From the NCBI GenBank assembly GCA_019414205.1, contig DXML01000004.1, forward strand, positions 1 to 48,570: 48,570 nt of DNA, in the 5' to 3' direction. The notes under the pieces were generated by a model. It made no database searches, had not been told where the DNA came from, and saw only the letters and a list, made by a program, of their open reading frames with translations. A program made the translations under genes and the position numbers. Source of the DNA: Collinsella sp. (GTDB lineage Bacteria > Actinomycetota > Coriobacteriia > Coriobacteriales > Coriobacteriaceae). Shown one piece after another: positions 25,006 through 35,693 of the stretch (positions within the stretch are counted from its first letter, which is position 1; the number at the start of each line of letters is the position of its first letter).

Positions 25006-25018
25006 ATGTTCGGTACAT
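25006..25018. promoter_or_regulatory. Candidate operator, PTS copy
   Basis: The same ATGTTCGGTACAT near-palindrome as at 20652-20664. On the minus strand it is followed 13 bases later by AATAAT, a possible -10, so it would lie over the -35 area. The IS element begins at its outer edge. Confidence 0.5.
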
Positions 25019-25785
25019 CAAAACCACCCCTAGAAGGGGTGGTTTGCTCTTAGGGTGTAACCCTTGGATTTCCGGCACGCGTCTAAAGGCGCCGGCCCTC
25101 ACGGGGTTCGGGCCGCACTGCAGGTTGACCCGTGACGGGCCGGTCAAACCGGCGCTATTTGCGCCCCGGCCCCCTATCGAAGGGGTCCTCGTACTCCTTG
25201 ACGCTCAGCCGGTCGAGCGCGATGTCGGCCTTCTCCTGCTCCCGGATGTACTTCGCGATCGTGGCCTCGTTCAGGCCGACGGTGGACACGTAGTAGCCCT
25301 CGGCCCAGAACTTCCTGTTGCCGAACTTGTACTTCATGTTCGCGTGCCTGTCGAATACCATCAGCGAGCTCTTCCCCTTCAGGTAGCCCATCACGCTGGA
25401 CACGCTGTACTTCGGCGGTATCGCCAGCAGCATGTGGACGTGGTCGGGCATCAGGTGCCCCTCGATGACCTCTATCCCCTTGTACCGGCAGAGCTTCCTG
25501 AAGATCTCCCCAAGGTCGGACCTTATTTGGTTGTAGATGACTTTGCGCCTATACTTCGGCGTGAACACGACGTGGTACTTGCACATCCACTTCGTGTGCG
25601 ACGGGCCGTAGGCCTTCTGGGCCATACGCCACCACCGCCCTCTCGACTCGGATTCCTTGCGGCCTGAACAATCGCAAGTGTCCGGCGAGGGGGCGGCTTT
25701 GTAAAGCCGGTTGTCCCCACCCGCATAGCGGGTGGTTTCTGATGCGGCGCGCTGCGCGCCCCGCACAGGCTAAAGCCTGTAAAAG
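25019..25785 (-). mobile_element. IS200/IS605-type insertion sequence with a single transposase gene
   Basis: The right end is fixed by the 54-base match to the start of the window (25017-25070), with a perfect 10-bp hairpin at 25021-25045 followed, in the transposase direction, by TTTT. The left end has an 8-bp hairpin at 25717-25735 (CCACCCGC, ATA, GCGGGTGG) and two further short dyads up to about 25780. There are no terminal inverted repeats or target duplication, as expected for Y1 elements. The left boundary is uncertain by about 40 bases. The element splits the PTS operon from the divergent GntR gene. Confidence 0.82.
25155..25625 (-). CDS. tnpA: IS200/IS605 family Y1 transposase
   Basis: A 156-residue single-strand DNA transposase. 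The HUH pair is in GHLMPDHVHMLLAIPP and the nucleophilic tyrosine is probably in ATIAKYIREQEK. WMCKYHVVFTPKYRRK at the N-terminus and FWAEGYYVSTVG are family hallmarks. Its length is normal, so the element looks intact. I start it at the ATG at 25625; the reading frame stays open for 47 more codons through the left-end hairpins, which I regard as untranslated. No TnpB gene is present. Confidence 0.93.
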   Translation of the reverse strand: MAQKAYGPSHTKWMCKYHVVFTPKYRRKVIYNQIRSDLGEIFRKLCRYKGIEVIEGHLMPDHVHMLLAIPPKYSVSSVMGYLKGKSSLMVFDRHANMKYKFGNRKFWAEGYYVSTVGLNEATIAKYIREQEKADIALDRLSVKEYEDPFDRGPGRK

Positions 25786-26009
25786 AAAATAGTTGCGAAC
25801 GGCAACTATTCATCGGTTAACGGTAGCAACTATTTTTGTGCCTAAATTATTTTTTCTTCTAATTATTTTTAAAATAGCAGGTAGATTGCCTGATAAATGT
25901 TTTATGTTCCTTATGCACCATACATACCAGCAAGAATCGGGCCTGGCATCTCCGGTTTGCCCCGCAGTGTCAGACCATGTCACGTACGCCCACGACATGG
26001 AGGTACCCC
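25626..26009. other. Non-coding region between the transposase and the GntR gene
   Basis: 25626 to about 25785 is the left end of the IS element. Next come two candidate MarR sites (25788-25810 and 25815-25834). 25835-25925 is strikingly AT-rich compared with the surroundings and probably holds the GntR promoter, though no clean -35/-10 pair stands out. CATGTC and GACATG (25977-26000) form a short inverted repeat overlapping the GntR ribosome-binding site. Confidence 0.6.
25788..25834. promoter_or_regulatory. Candidate MarR operators, sites 2 and 3
   Basis: Site 2 is a perfect 9-bp inverted repeat, AATAGTTGC, five bases, GCAACTATT (25788-25810). Site 3 (25815-25834) carries GGTTAAC and GCAACTATT in the same register as the site in front of the MarR gene at 21606-21628. 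Confidence 0.55.
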
Positions 26010-26792
26010 ATGGATATGATCTCGTTTCTCGCCTCCGAACCCTTCGACCGCAGCGGTGATACGCCGCTCTATGTCCAGCTTAAACATCGAATCGCTCTGC
26101 TTATCGCCAGCCAGGCGTTCGACACCAAGACGCCGCTGCCACGCGAGCTCGAAATCTGTGAGCGGCTGGAGTTATCGCGCGCGACCGTGCGCCGTTGCTT
26201 CCAAGATCTCGTCATCGAGGGGCGCGTGGTGCGCAAGCGCGGCCAGGGCACGTTCATCAAGCCCCAAACTTCAGCACCCGGCATCGACCTGGCCCTGAAT
26301 TTCAGCGCGCGGATGCGCGAAGCGGGACGGGTTCCGAGCTCGCAGATTCTCGCCTTTTCAAGCATACCGGCCGTCCGCGGCATCGCCTCCGGGCTCAAAG
26401 TGCCCGAAGGGACACCCGTCTGGGAGATTCGCCGCCTGCGTCTCGCCAACGACAAACCCATGGAGCTCAACTACGTCTATATCCCCGTGTCACTTTGCCC
26501 CGAGCTCACGCGCAAAGACGTGGATGGCTCGCTCTACGCCTACATCGCGGAAAAGACCGGCATCCTGCCCGCAAGCGTCGATGCCGTCTACGAGACGGTC
26601 AACCTCGACAAGCATGAGGCGCGTCTTTTGGGACAGAACACCGGTAAGGCGGCGATGCGCATCGTGCGTTCGACCTACGACAAGACGGGAACCCCGTTCG
26701 AGGTAGGCGTGCTCATCAGCTGCGACGGTCAGGCAAAGCTGCACGTGCACATCGCCGCCGACAAAACAACCTTCACCGCCACAGCCCAATAA
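26010..26792 (+). CDS. GntR-family regulator, HutC subfamily
   Basis: A 260-residue repressor-type regulator with an N-terminal winged helix (about 18-85: TPLYVQLKHRIALLIAS, LPRELEICERLELSRATVRR, GRVVRKRGQGTFI). A UTRA ligand-binding domain (about 105-250) is typical for sensing sugars or their phosphates. The ATG at 26010 has GGAGG six bases upstream; the ORF is open 11 codons further. It diverges from the PTS operon, with an IS element in between, and so is the natural candidate to control the PTS. A strong hairpin follows it. Confidence 0.92.
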   Translation: MDMISFLASEPFDRSGDTPLYVQLKHRIALLIASQAFDTKTPLPRELEICERLELSRATVRRCFQDLVIEGRVVRKRGQGTFIKPQTSAPGIDLALNFSARMREAGRVPSSQILAFSSIPAVRGIASGLKVPEGTPVWEIRRLRLANDKPMELNYVYIPVSLCPELTRKDVDGSLYAYIAEKTGILPASVDAVYETVNLDKHEARLLGQNTGKAAMRIVRSTYDKTGTPFEVGVLISCDGQAKLHVHIAADKTTFTATAQ

Positions 26793-26801
26793 ATCCAAAA
26801 C

Positions 26802-26837
26802 GTGGGCGCCGTCGTTCAAACGAACGACGGCGCCCAC
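26802..26837 (+). terminator. Terminator after the GntR gene
   Basis: A perfect 16-bp stem (starting GTGGGCGCCGTCGTTC) with loop AAAC, then ACTCATTTTC, nine bases after the stop codon. Confidence 0.65.
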
Positions 26838-26910
26838 ACTCATTTTCTATTCAGCCCTAGTCATCGCACAAAGCCCCTTCGGCAGCACACGGTGCAACCG
26901 AGTCACCGTA

Positions 26911-26995
26911 GGCCGGGGCGGGAGGCGGTCCTTTCTCTCGGAAAACTTCGCGAAGCCCAGTTTCCGAGAGAAAGTGTCCGGCTGCCGCCCCGGCC
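26911..26995. repeat. Covarying hairpin repeat, copy 2 (extended)
   Basis: The core at 26931-26974 has a 14-bp stem around the same 16-base loop as 20899-20944, in inverted orientation. Here the outer flanks GGCCGGGGCGG and CCGCCCCGGCC add a further near-complete stem, giving an 85-base hairpin with few mismatches. It lies 13 bases after the carB stop and could affect the 3' end of the carAB message, but it has no T-run. Confidence 0.7.
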
Positions 26996-27007
26996 GACCA
27001 GGTCACA

Positions 27008-30322
<3,315 letters not shown>

Positions 30323-30323
30323 G

Positions 30324-31763
30324 TTAGTTCTCCTCGGTCGCAGCGTTCTCGGACTCGGCGAAATTCCAGCCGGCGAGGCGGTCCTTCGCGGTGTCGATGT
30401 CCAGGTAGTTCTCCTCGCCGTCCATGAGTCGCGTAAAGGCGGTAAAGAGATAGTGGGCATCGGTGGGGCCAGGCGAAGCCTCGGGGTGGTACTGGACCGA
30501 GAAACACGGGGCGTCGAGCAGCTGGATGCCCTCGGCGGTGCCGTCGTTGAGGTTCACATGTGTCAGGCGAATGCGACCAAAGCGCTCGTTCATCACGACC
30601 GGCGCGATGCCGCGACGCACCCAGGCGCGCAGGTCACCGTCGGCCGCATGCTCGGTTTCGCCGCCGGAAAGCTCCGGAATCAGTTTGCCCAGACTGGGGA
30701 ACAGCAGGCCAAAGCCGTGGTTTTGCGCGGTGATCTCCACGCGACGGCTCACCAGATTCATAACCGGCTGGTTACCGCCACGGTGACCGAATTTAAGCTT
30801 TTCCATTTGGGCGCCGCAGGCCAGGCTGATCATCTGGTGACCGAGGCAAATGCCAAAGACCGGCACCTTGCCGATCAGCTGCTGTACCTGCTCATAGGTC
30901 TCCACCACGGCATCGGGGTCGCCGGGGCCGTTGGACAAAAAGACGCCATCGGGATTCATGTCGAGCACCTGCTGGGCGGGCGTATCCCACGGCACGACGG
31001 TGAGATTGCAGCCGGCACGGACCAGGCCCTCCAGAATACCGCGCTTCACACCGCAGTCGTAGGCGACCACTTTGTGACGGGCAGGAGCGGCAGCCGCAAG
31101 CGCAAAGTCATGCGTGGCAGGCAGGTCGGCGGCCACAAACTCGTGAGGCGCGGGGCAACTTACGGTCTTGACCAGGTTCTCGCCTACCAGCGTGGGCGCA
31201 GCGGACAAGCGCCCGGCAAGCTCGTCGACGTCGAAGATCTCGGTCGAGATAATGCCCATCTTGGAACCATTGTCGCGCAGATGGCGCACCAGAGCGCGGG
31301 TGTCGATACCCTCGATAGCGACGATGCCGTGAGCGCGCAGGTACTCCGGCACGCTGACGGCCGAGCGCCAGTTAGAAGGCGTGGCGCACATATCGCGAAC
31401 GATCATGCCGCGCATAGCCGGAGCGCTCGCAGGGCGCACGGCGTCGCCGGGGAAGGCCGACTGGACATCGGTCTCGTCGATACCGTAATTGCCGATCTGC
31501 GGATAGGTCATGGTTACAATTTGGCCGGCATAACTCGGGTCGGTCATGACCTCAAAGTAGCCCTCGAGCGAGGTGTTGAAGCAGACTTCGCCGGTCGCGG
31601 TGCCCTCGGCGCCGCATGCACGTCCATAAAAAATGGTCCCATCCTCAAGATACAGGATACAGGGACCGCAGGTGCCCTTGCTGGTTTTGGCCAGCATACG
31701 CTGGCAAAGCTCGCTGGGCGCGAAGGTGCGGGCGGCAGCGCCCGCGGTATGGTTGTTCGCCAT
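30324..31763 (-). CDS. carA: Carbamoyl phosphate synthase small (glutaminase) subunit
   Basis: A 479-residue class I glutamine amidotransferase that supplies ammonia to CarB. The nucleophile Cys is in VFGICLGHQMI and the His/Glu pair is in YHPEASPGP. It is about 100 residues longer than most CarA: an N-terminal extension of about 40 residues, an insertion of roughly 40 residues (FPSLGKLIPELSGGETEHAA onward, before RIRLTHVNL) in the glutaminase domain, and a short C-terminal tail. The ATG at 31763 has AAGGAG four bases upstream. It heads carA-carB. Confidence 0.96.
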   Translation of the reverse strand: MANNHTAGAAARTFAPSELCQRMLAKTSKGTCGPCILYLEDGTIFYGRACGAEGTATGEVCFNTSLEGYFEVMTDPSYAGQIVTMTYPQIGNYGIDETDVQSAFPGDAVRPASAPAMRGMIVRDMCATPSNWRSAVSVPEYLRAHGIVAIEGIDTRALVRHLRDNGSKMGIISTEIFDVDELAGRLSAAPTLVGENLVKTVSCPAPHEFVAADLPATHDFALAAAAPARHKVVAYDCGVKRGILEGLVRAGCNLTVVPWDTPAQQVLDMNPDGVFLSNGPGDPDAVVETYEQVQQLIGKVPVFGICLGHQMISLACGAQMEKLKFGHRGGNQPVMNLVSRRVEITAQNHGFGLLFPSLGKLIPELSGGETEHAADGDLRAWVRRGIAPVVMNERFGRIRLTHVNLNDGTAEGIQLLDAPCFSVQYHPEASPGPTDAHYLFTAFTRLMDGEENYLDIDTAKDRLAGWNFAESENAATEEN

Positions 31764-31928
31764 AATTCTCCTTCCCGGTCTCACAGGACCGGCTTAAAGG
31801 TGTGTAGTTAGGCCTCGCGGTATTGTAACCGCAAGCATGCCTCATGGCGTTAATTTCATCGAAATGTTTACGAAATGATAATTATGACTTTCTATGCATA
31901 ATGATTATTTAATCCCCGTCCCAGAAAA
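31764..31928 (-). promoter_or_regulatory. carA leader with possible arginine-type boxes
   Basis: This AT-rich region holds TTATG and CATAA around GCATAGAAAGT-like sequence at about 31878-31903, which resembles an ARG box only loosely, and an ATTTC-GAT-GAAAT palindrome at about 31857-31869. A TACAAT on the minus strand near 31826 could be a -10. I see no PyrR attenuator or riboswitch. Confidence 0.3.
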
Positions 31929-31965
31929 ATTATCCCGCGTGGGCTTGTGGCTCACGCGGGATAAT
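31929..31965 (-). terminator. Terminator after the unknown membrane protein gene
   Basis: A perfect 13-bp stem (ATTATCCCGCGTG) followed by TTTTTC on the minus strand, seven bases after the stop codon. Confidence 0.8.
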
Positions 31966-31971
31966 GGCCTC

Positions 31972-32937
31972 TTACTTTTGCTTGTCCTGTTCCAGCAGAT
32001 CGGACGGTGAGCGATCGGGCTTGCCGCCGCGGAAAATCTCGCGGCCATGCAGACGATGCTCCAGGTCACGTTCGGCCTTTTCCTCGTCAATCTTGGTCTG
32101 GCTCACCACCGGGTCCTCGATCAGCGACGAAACCGAGTTCACCTGTTTTTGAATGCGCTCGGCAATGGTGTCGTCCATGCTTACGATGCGCATCTTCCAG
32201 TCGATACTCGTGGCGTTGGATGAGCTCTTGGTCCACACAAACGTCAAAATGGCGCTCTGATGACCCCGCGCGGGAAACATGCCAAAGAAGGAATCGTGCT
32301 GAATGTTGCTATCCTCGTCGATATAGGCGTGAACGTTATACACCACGCGGTCGATCTTATCGTTGAGCAGCGCGTTGGTCGCAAGCGCAGCGGCCTGAAT
32401 CTGCCCGTTGGACAGCAGCTCGAGCTCGTTGGCAGACGATGTGTCCAACACCGTCACCTCGACCGTGCCCGTACGCTCATCAGCTTCATCGACGGTAAAG
32501 TCGAGCGGGAACTGCGTAAAGCCGTTGCCCCACTCAAGGCCGCCCTTCAGCGCCGTCGAAACGGTATCCACCGAAACGCTCTCGGACAGGTTGGCGGTGT
32601 TCAGGCGTCGCATCACGCCGTAGCCAATCTGCATGCCCACAATCAGCACCAAGATGCCAATGACCACGGCCATGGCAGTCTTCGTAATGGTATGGCTCAC
32701 CTGCGAGCCCGAAGGGTCGTCCTCGGACAGCGGGTCGATATGTTTTGCCTGGCTCGCGCGGTCCTCGCTGCGCAGCTGCGCTAGCGCCGCTTTGTCACCG
32801 CGCTTGGCCGCAGCCTCCTTCTCACGCATGCGCTCGGTGCGCTTTTTGGCAAGCGTGGGATCCAAGACACCGGATGCATCGATTTCGGAGAATAACTCCG
32901 TCACTTCTTCCGGAGTCAAAGGGTTCTTGTCAGCCAT
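31972..32937 (-). CDS. Single-pass membrane protein of unknown function
   Basis: A 321-residue protein I do not recognise. A charged cytoplasmic N-terminus with an Ala/Lys/Arg/Glu-rich coil (about 28-70) is followed by one membrane segment (about 87-108) and an outer domain of about 210 residues. That domain alternates strands and helices (TVEVTVLDTSSANELELLSNGQ, then DRVVYNVHAYIDED), and ends in a charged tail. It follows the ABC exporter gene by 19 bases and should be in its operon; it might be an accessory subunit, but nothing in the sequence proves this. ACAGGA precedes the ATG. Confidence 0.7.
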   Translation of the reverse strand: MADKNPLTPEEVTELFSEIDASGVLDPTLAKKRTERMREKEAAAKRGDKAALAQLRSEDRASQAKHIDPLSEDDPSGSQVSHTITKTAMAVVIGILVLIVGMQIGYGVMRRLNTANLSESVSVDTVSTALKGGLEWGNGFTQFPLDFTVDEADERTGTVEVTVLDTSSANELELLSNGQIQAAALATNALLNDKIDRVVYNVHAYIDEDSNIQHDSFFGMFPARGHQSAILTFVWTKSSSNATSIDWKMRIVSMDDTIAERIQKQVNSVSSLIEDPVVSQTKIDEEKAERDLEHRLHGREIFRGGKPDRSPSDLLEQDKQK

Positions 32938-32956
32938 AAACTTCCTGTCATATCAA

Positions 32957-34729
32957 TCAGTCGAGCTCGTGCGCACGCGCACCTTCGAACTGCATTCGAT
33001 AGTAACGGGCATAAGTGCCGCCACGGGCGAGAAGCTCCTCGTGCGTGCCACGCTCCACAACGCGACCATGCTCAACGGTCGCGATCTCATCGGCATGCTT
33101 AATGGTCGAAAGACGGTGGGCGATGATAATCGTGGTGCGGCCGCGTGCCAGCTCTTCGAGCGACTCCTGCACCGCCTCCTCGCTCTCGTTATCCAAAGCA
33201 CTCGTCGCCTCATCCAAAATAAGGATCTTGGGGTTCTTGAGAAACACTCGCGCGATGGCAACACGCTGCTTCTGTCCGCCCGAAAGACGGCTGCCGCGCT
33301 CGCCCACGACCGTGTCATAACCCTGTGGAAGCGACTCGATAAAGGCATCGATGTTGGCGCGACGGGCGGCCTCGGCGATCTCTCCTGCCGTAGCGCCCGG
33401 CTTGCCGTAGGCGATGTTCTCGCCAATCGTGCCGTCAAACAGATAGACATCCTGCTGCACCAGGCCGATGGCGCGACGCAGGCTCTGCTGCGTCACATCG
33501 CGCACGTCCTGGCCGTCGATGCTAATGGATCCGGCAGCCACGTCATAAAAGCGCGGCAGCAGCGAACAGGTCGTGGACTTGCCACCGCCCGAAGGGCCAA
33601 CCAAAGCGATGGTCTGCCCGGGCTTGATGGACAGATTCATATGGTCGATAACGGGACGCTCTTCGGCATCGCCCTCGCCCAGCTCAACGTCCTCGTAGTT
33701 AAAGCACACGTCGTGATACTCCACGGCGCCGGCAGTCACCTGCAGATCCGTAGCGCCCGGCTTGTCCTGGATATCCGGCGCGGTCGAGAGCACCTCGTCC
33801 ATGCGCTTAAAGCCGGCGATGGCCTTCTGATACGTTTCGGCCGAATTGACGAGTGTCTCGAGCGGCGTGCAGAACAGCGAAATATAGAGTGCAAAGGTCG
33901 CCATATCGACCGCCTGCAGCTGTCCCTGGGCGACCAGCCAGCCGCCCAGCAGCACCACGATCACATAGAGCACACCCGAGAGCAGGCCATACGTCGCGGT
34001 ATAGACGCCCATGGCGTGATACATGTTCTCCTTGGACGAAAGATAGCGATTGTTGGAGGCGCGGAACTTGAAGCGTTCGGTCTCCTCATTGGCAAAACTC
34101 TTGACCACGCGCATGCCCGCCAGCGAATCCTGCAGCTGCGCATTGATGCCGCTGATCTTTTTGCGGTTGTCGCTAAAGACCTCGCGCATGCGCATGTTCT
34201 GCCAAAACATGATGACCGCAAACGCCGCCGTCACCACAGCCATGGCAAGCGCCAGCACCGGGGCGATGGTAAAGAGGATCACAAACGAGCCGATAATCTC
34301 GATGCCGCAGATGATGATCCACTCGGGCACGTGATGCGCCGCCTCGCAGATATCGAACAGGTCGTTGACCACGCGGCTCATCATGTCGCCCGAGCTGTTG
34401 CGGTCAAAGTACGCAAAGCTAAAGCGCTCATACTGGTCAAACAGGTCCTCGCGCATTTTGGACTCCATACGCGCGCCCATCACGTGACCCCAATAGCTCA
34501 CAAAATAGCGGCAGGCGCAGCGGACGGCATACATCAGCACCAAGCCCACCGCGATCATGCCGAGCGCCTGCATAATGACAGCCTGACCCTGAGTAAACAG
34601 CCCACCGGTCAAATTGCGCAGGATAATGGGGAACGCCAGGTCAATGGCGGCAAGCACCAGAGCACAAACAGTATCAGCAACAAAAAGCCCCATCTGGGGC
34701 TCGTAATACGAGAGAAACCTTTTAAACAT
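32957..34729 (-). CDS. ABC exporter half-transporter (fused membrane and ATPase domains)
   Basis: A 590-residue type I exporter. Six membrane segments (residues about 15-300) precede the ATPase: Walker A GPSGGGKSTTCSLLPRF (starts about residue 377), signature LSGGQKQR, Walker B ILILDEATSALD, switch His in IIAHRLST. It has no peptidase domain. As a half-transporter it should form a homodimer unless paired elsewhere. Substrate unknown (lipid, peptide or drug). It leads a two-gene operon with the unknown membrane protein. Confidence 0.93.
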   Translation of the reverse strand: MFKRFLSYYEPQMGLFVADTVCALVLAAIDLAFPIILRNLTGGLFTQGQAVIMQALGMIAVGLVLMYAVRCACRYFVSYWGHVMGARMESKMREDLFDQYERFSFAYFDRNSSGDMMSRVVNDLFDICEAAHHVPEWIIICGIEIIGSFVILFTIAPVLALAMAVVTAAFAVIMFWQNMRMREVFSDNRKKISGINAQLQDSLAGMRVVKSFANEETERFKFRASNNRYLSSKENMYHAMGVYTATYGLLSGVLYVIVVLLGGWLVAQGQLQAVDMATFALYISLFCTPLETLVNSAETYQKAIAGFKRMDEVLSTAPDIQDKPGATDLQVTAGAVEYHDVCFNYEDVELGEGDAEERPVIDHMNLSIKPGQTIALVGPSGGGKSTTCSLLPRFYDVAAGSISIDGQDVRDVTQQSLRRAIGLVQQDVYLFDGTIGENIAYGKPGATAGEIAEAARRANIDAFIESLPQGYDTVVGERGSRLSGGQKQRVAIARVFLKNPKILILDEATSALDNESEEAVQESLEELARGRTTIIIAHRLSTIKHADEIATVEHGRVVERGTHEELLARGGTYARYYRMQFEGARAHELD

Positions 34730-34829
34730 GCAATCCTCGAAGAGAAATAAATAGCGTGAGAAATCCGGTTGAACCGGTCAGGCTGAAAACAAAGCGTCCC
34801 AACAAGCATAACGCCGATGTTCTGGCAGC

Positions 34830-34975
34830 GTCAGCGAAAACGTCCCTAAGCGAGCAAGGTGCCTTGAAAGAGGAGCGACGCGTACTTCGGTACGCGAGCG
34901 ACGATTGAAAGGCAGATTGCCGCTTAGGGGCGTTTGCAGCGTCGACTCGTTACGCGGTTTGGTAAAACCGCGTAA
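34830..34975 (+). repeat. Long hairpin repeat, copy B
   Basis: Outer stem 34839-34852 with 34921-34934 (14 pairs, one G-U), middle stem 34860-34865 with 34909-34914, and inner stem 34879-34885 with 34890-34896 closed by a C(TTCG)G loop. A separate 12-bp hairpin follows at about 34948-34975, identical to that of copy A. Linker sequences match copy A while stem sequences differ and stay paired. The element ends one base before the stop codon of the Nudix gene. Confidence 0.8.
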
Positions 34976-34976
34976 C

Positions 34977-35672
34977 CTAGAGCTCTGCCCCGCCTAGTCG
35001 GTGAGCGATACTGTCGCAGGCAAGAGCGCCCACGACGGTCTTGGCGTCTTCGATCTTGCCGTCGAGCACGGCGTCGATCAGCTCGTGCAGCGGCACCAGG
35101 TCCACGTTGACAAACTCGTCATCGTCGGGGTTGGGCGCATCAAACTCGAGCTTGGTAGCCAAGTAGATGTGGATGATCTCATCGCAAAAACCGCAGGACG
35201 TGACAATCGACGTCAAAAAGCGAATGCGACCAGCCCTAAAGCCCGTCTCCTCATGCAGTTCGCGCTTGGCGCAATCGAGCGGGTCCTCACCTGAATCGAG
35301 CTTGCCGGCGGGAATCTCGACCGTCACGCGGTCGATGGCGGTGCGGTACTGACGCACCAGTACGATCTTGCCACTCTCGGTCAGCGCCACAACGGCCGCA
35401 GCACCCGGATGGCGAACGATATCGCGGGCGCTGCGGCGACCGTTGGGCAGCTCAACCTCAAGACGGTGGACGTCGAGGATCTTGCCCTTCCAGGCGCACT
35501 CCTCCGAAAGAATCTTCTCGTGCAGCTCGGCATCGTGCGGGTCATCGTCGCCCAGCACCAGCGCCGGCTCGTCAGCGACCTCGCCACCAGGTTCGCCCTC
35601 GGCGTGCCCATACACGCGGCTGTCCTCCTCGACGATCTGCGCATCCACGAGCTCTTCGTTCTTTTCGTCCAT
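34977..35672 (-). CDS. Nudix hydrolase, ADP-ribose pyrophosphatase-like
   Basis: A 231-residue Nudix protein. The Nudix box is intact: GKLDSGEDPLDCAKRELHEE, then TGF (G-x5-E-x7-REUxEExGU). An upstream R-x-I-V-R-H-P-G-A-A-A-V-V pattern and VRQYRTAI support an ADP-ribose or sugar-nucleotide hydrolase. The N-terminal 60 residues are very acidic and not part of the Nudix fold. I place the start at 35672, where AGAGGA is nine bases upstream. It follows purD by 21 bases and is probably co-transcribed. Confidence 0.88.
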   Translation of the reverse strand: MDEKNEELVDAQIVEEDSRVYGHAEGEPGGEVADEPALVLGDDDPHDAELHEKILSEECAWKGKILDVHRLEVELPNGRRSARDIVRHPGAAAVVALTESGKIVLVRQYRTAIDRVTVEIPAGKLDSGEDPLDCAKRELHEETGFRAGRIRFLTSIVTSCGFCDEIIHIYLATKLEFDAPNPDDDEFVNVDLVPLHELIDAVLDGKIEDAKTVVGALACDSIAHRLGGAEL

Positions 35673-35693
35673 CCGTCTCATTCCTCTCGGACT

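Noticed and set aside
25626..25766. 47-codon N-terminal extension of the transposase
   Set aside because: It would translate the left-end hairpins of the element; family members start at the M-A-x-x region used here.
32633..34750. 705-codon plus-strand open frame
   Set aside because: Antisense to the ABC exporter; composition is that of a GC-rich shadow.
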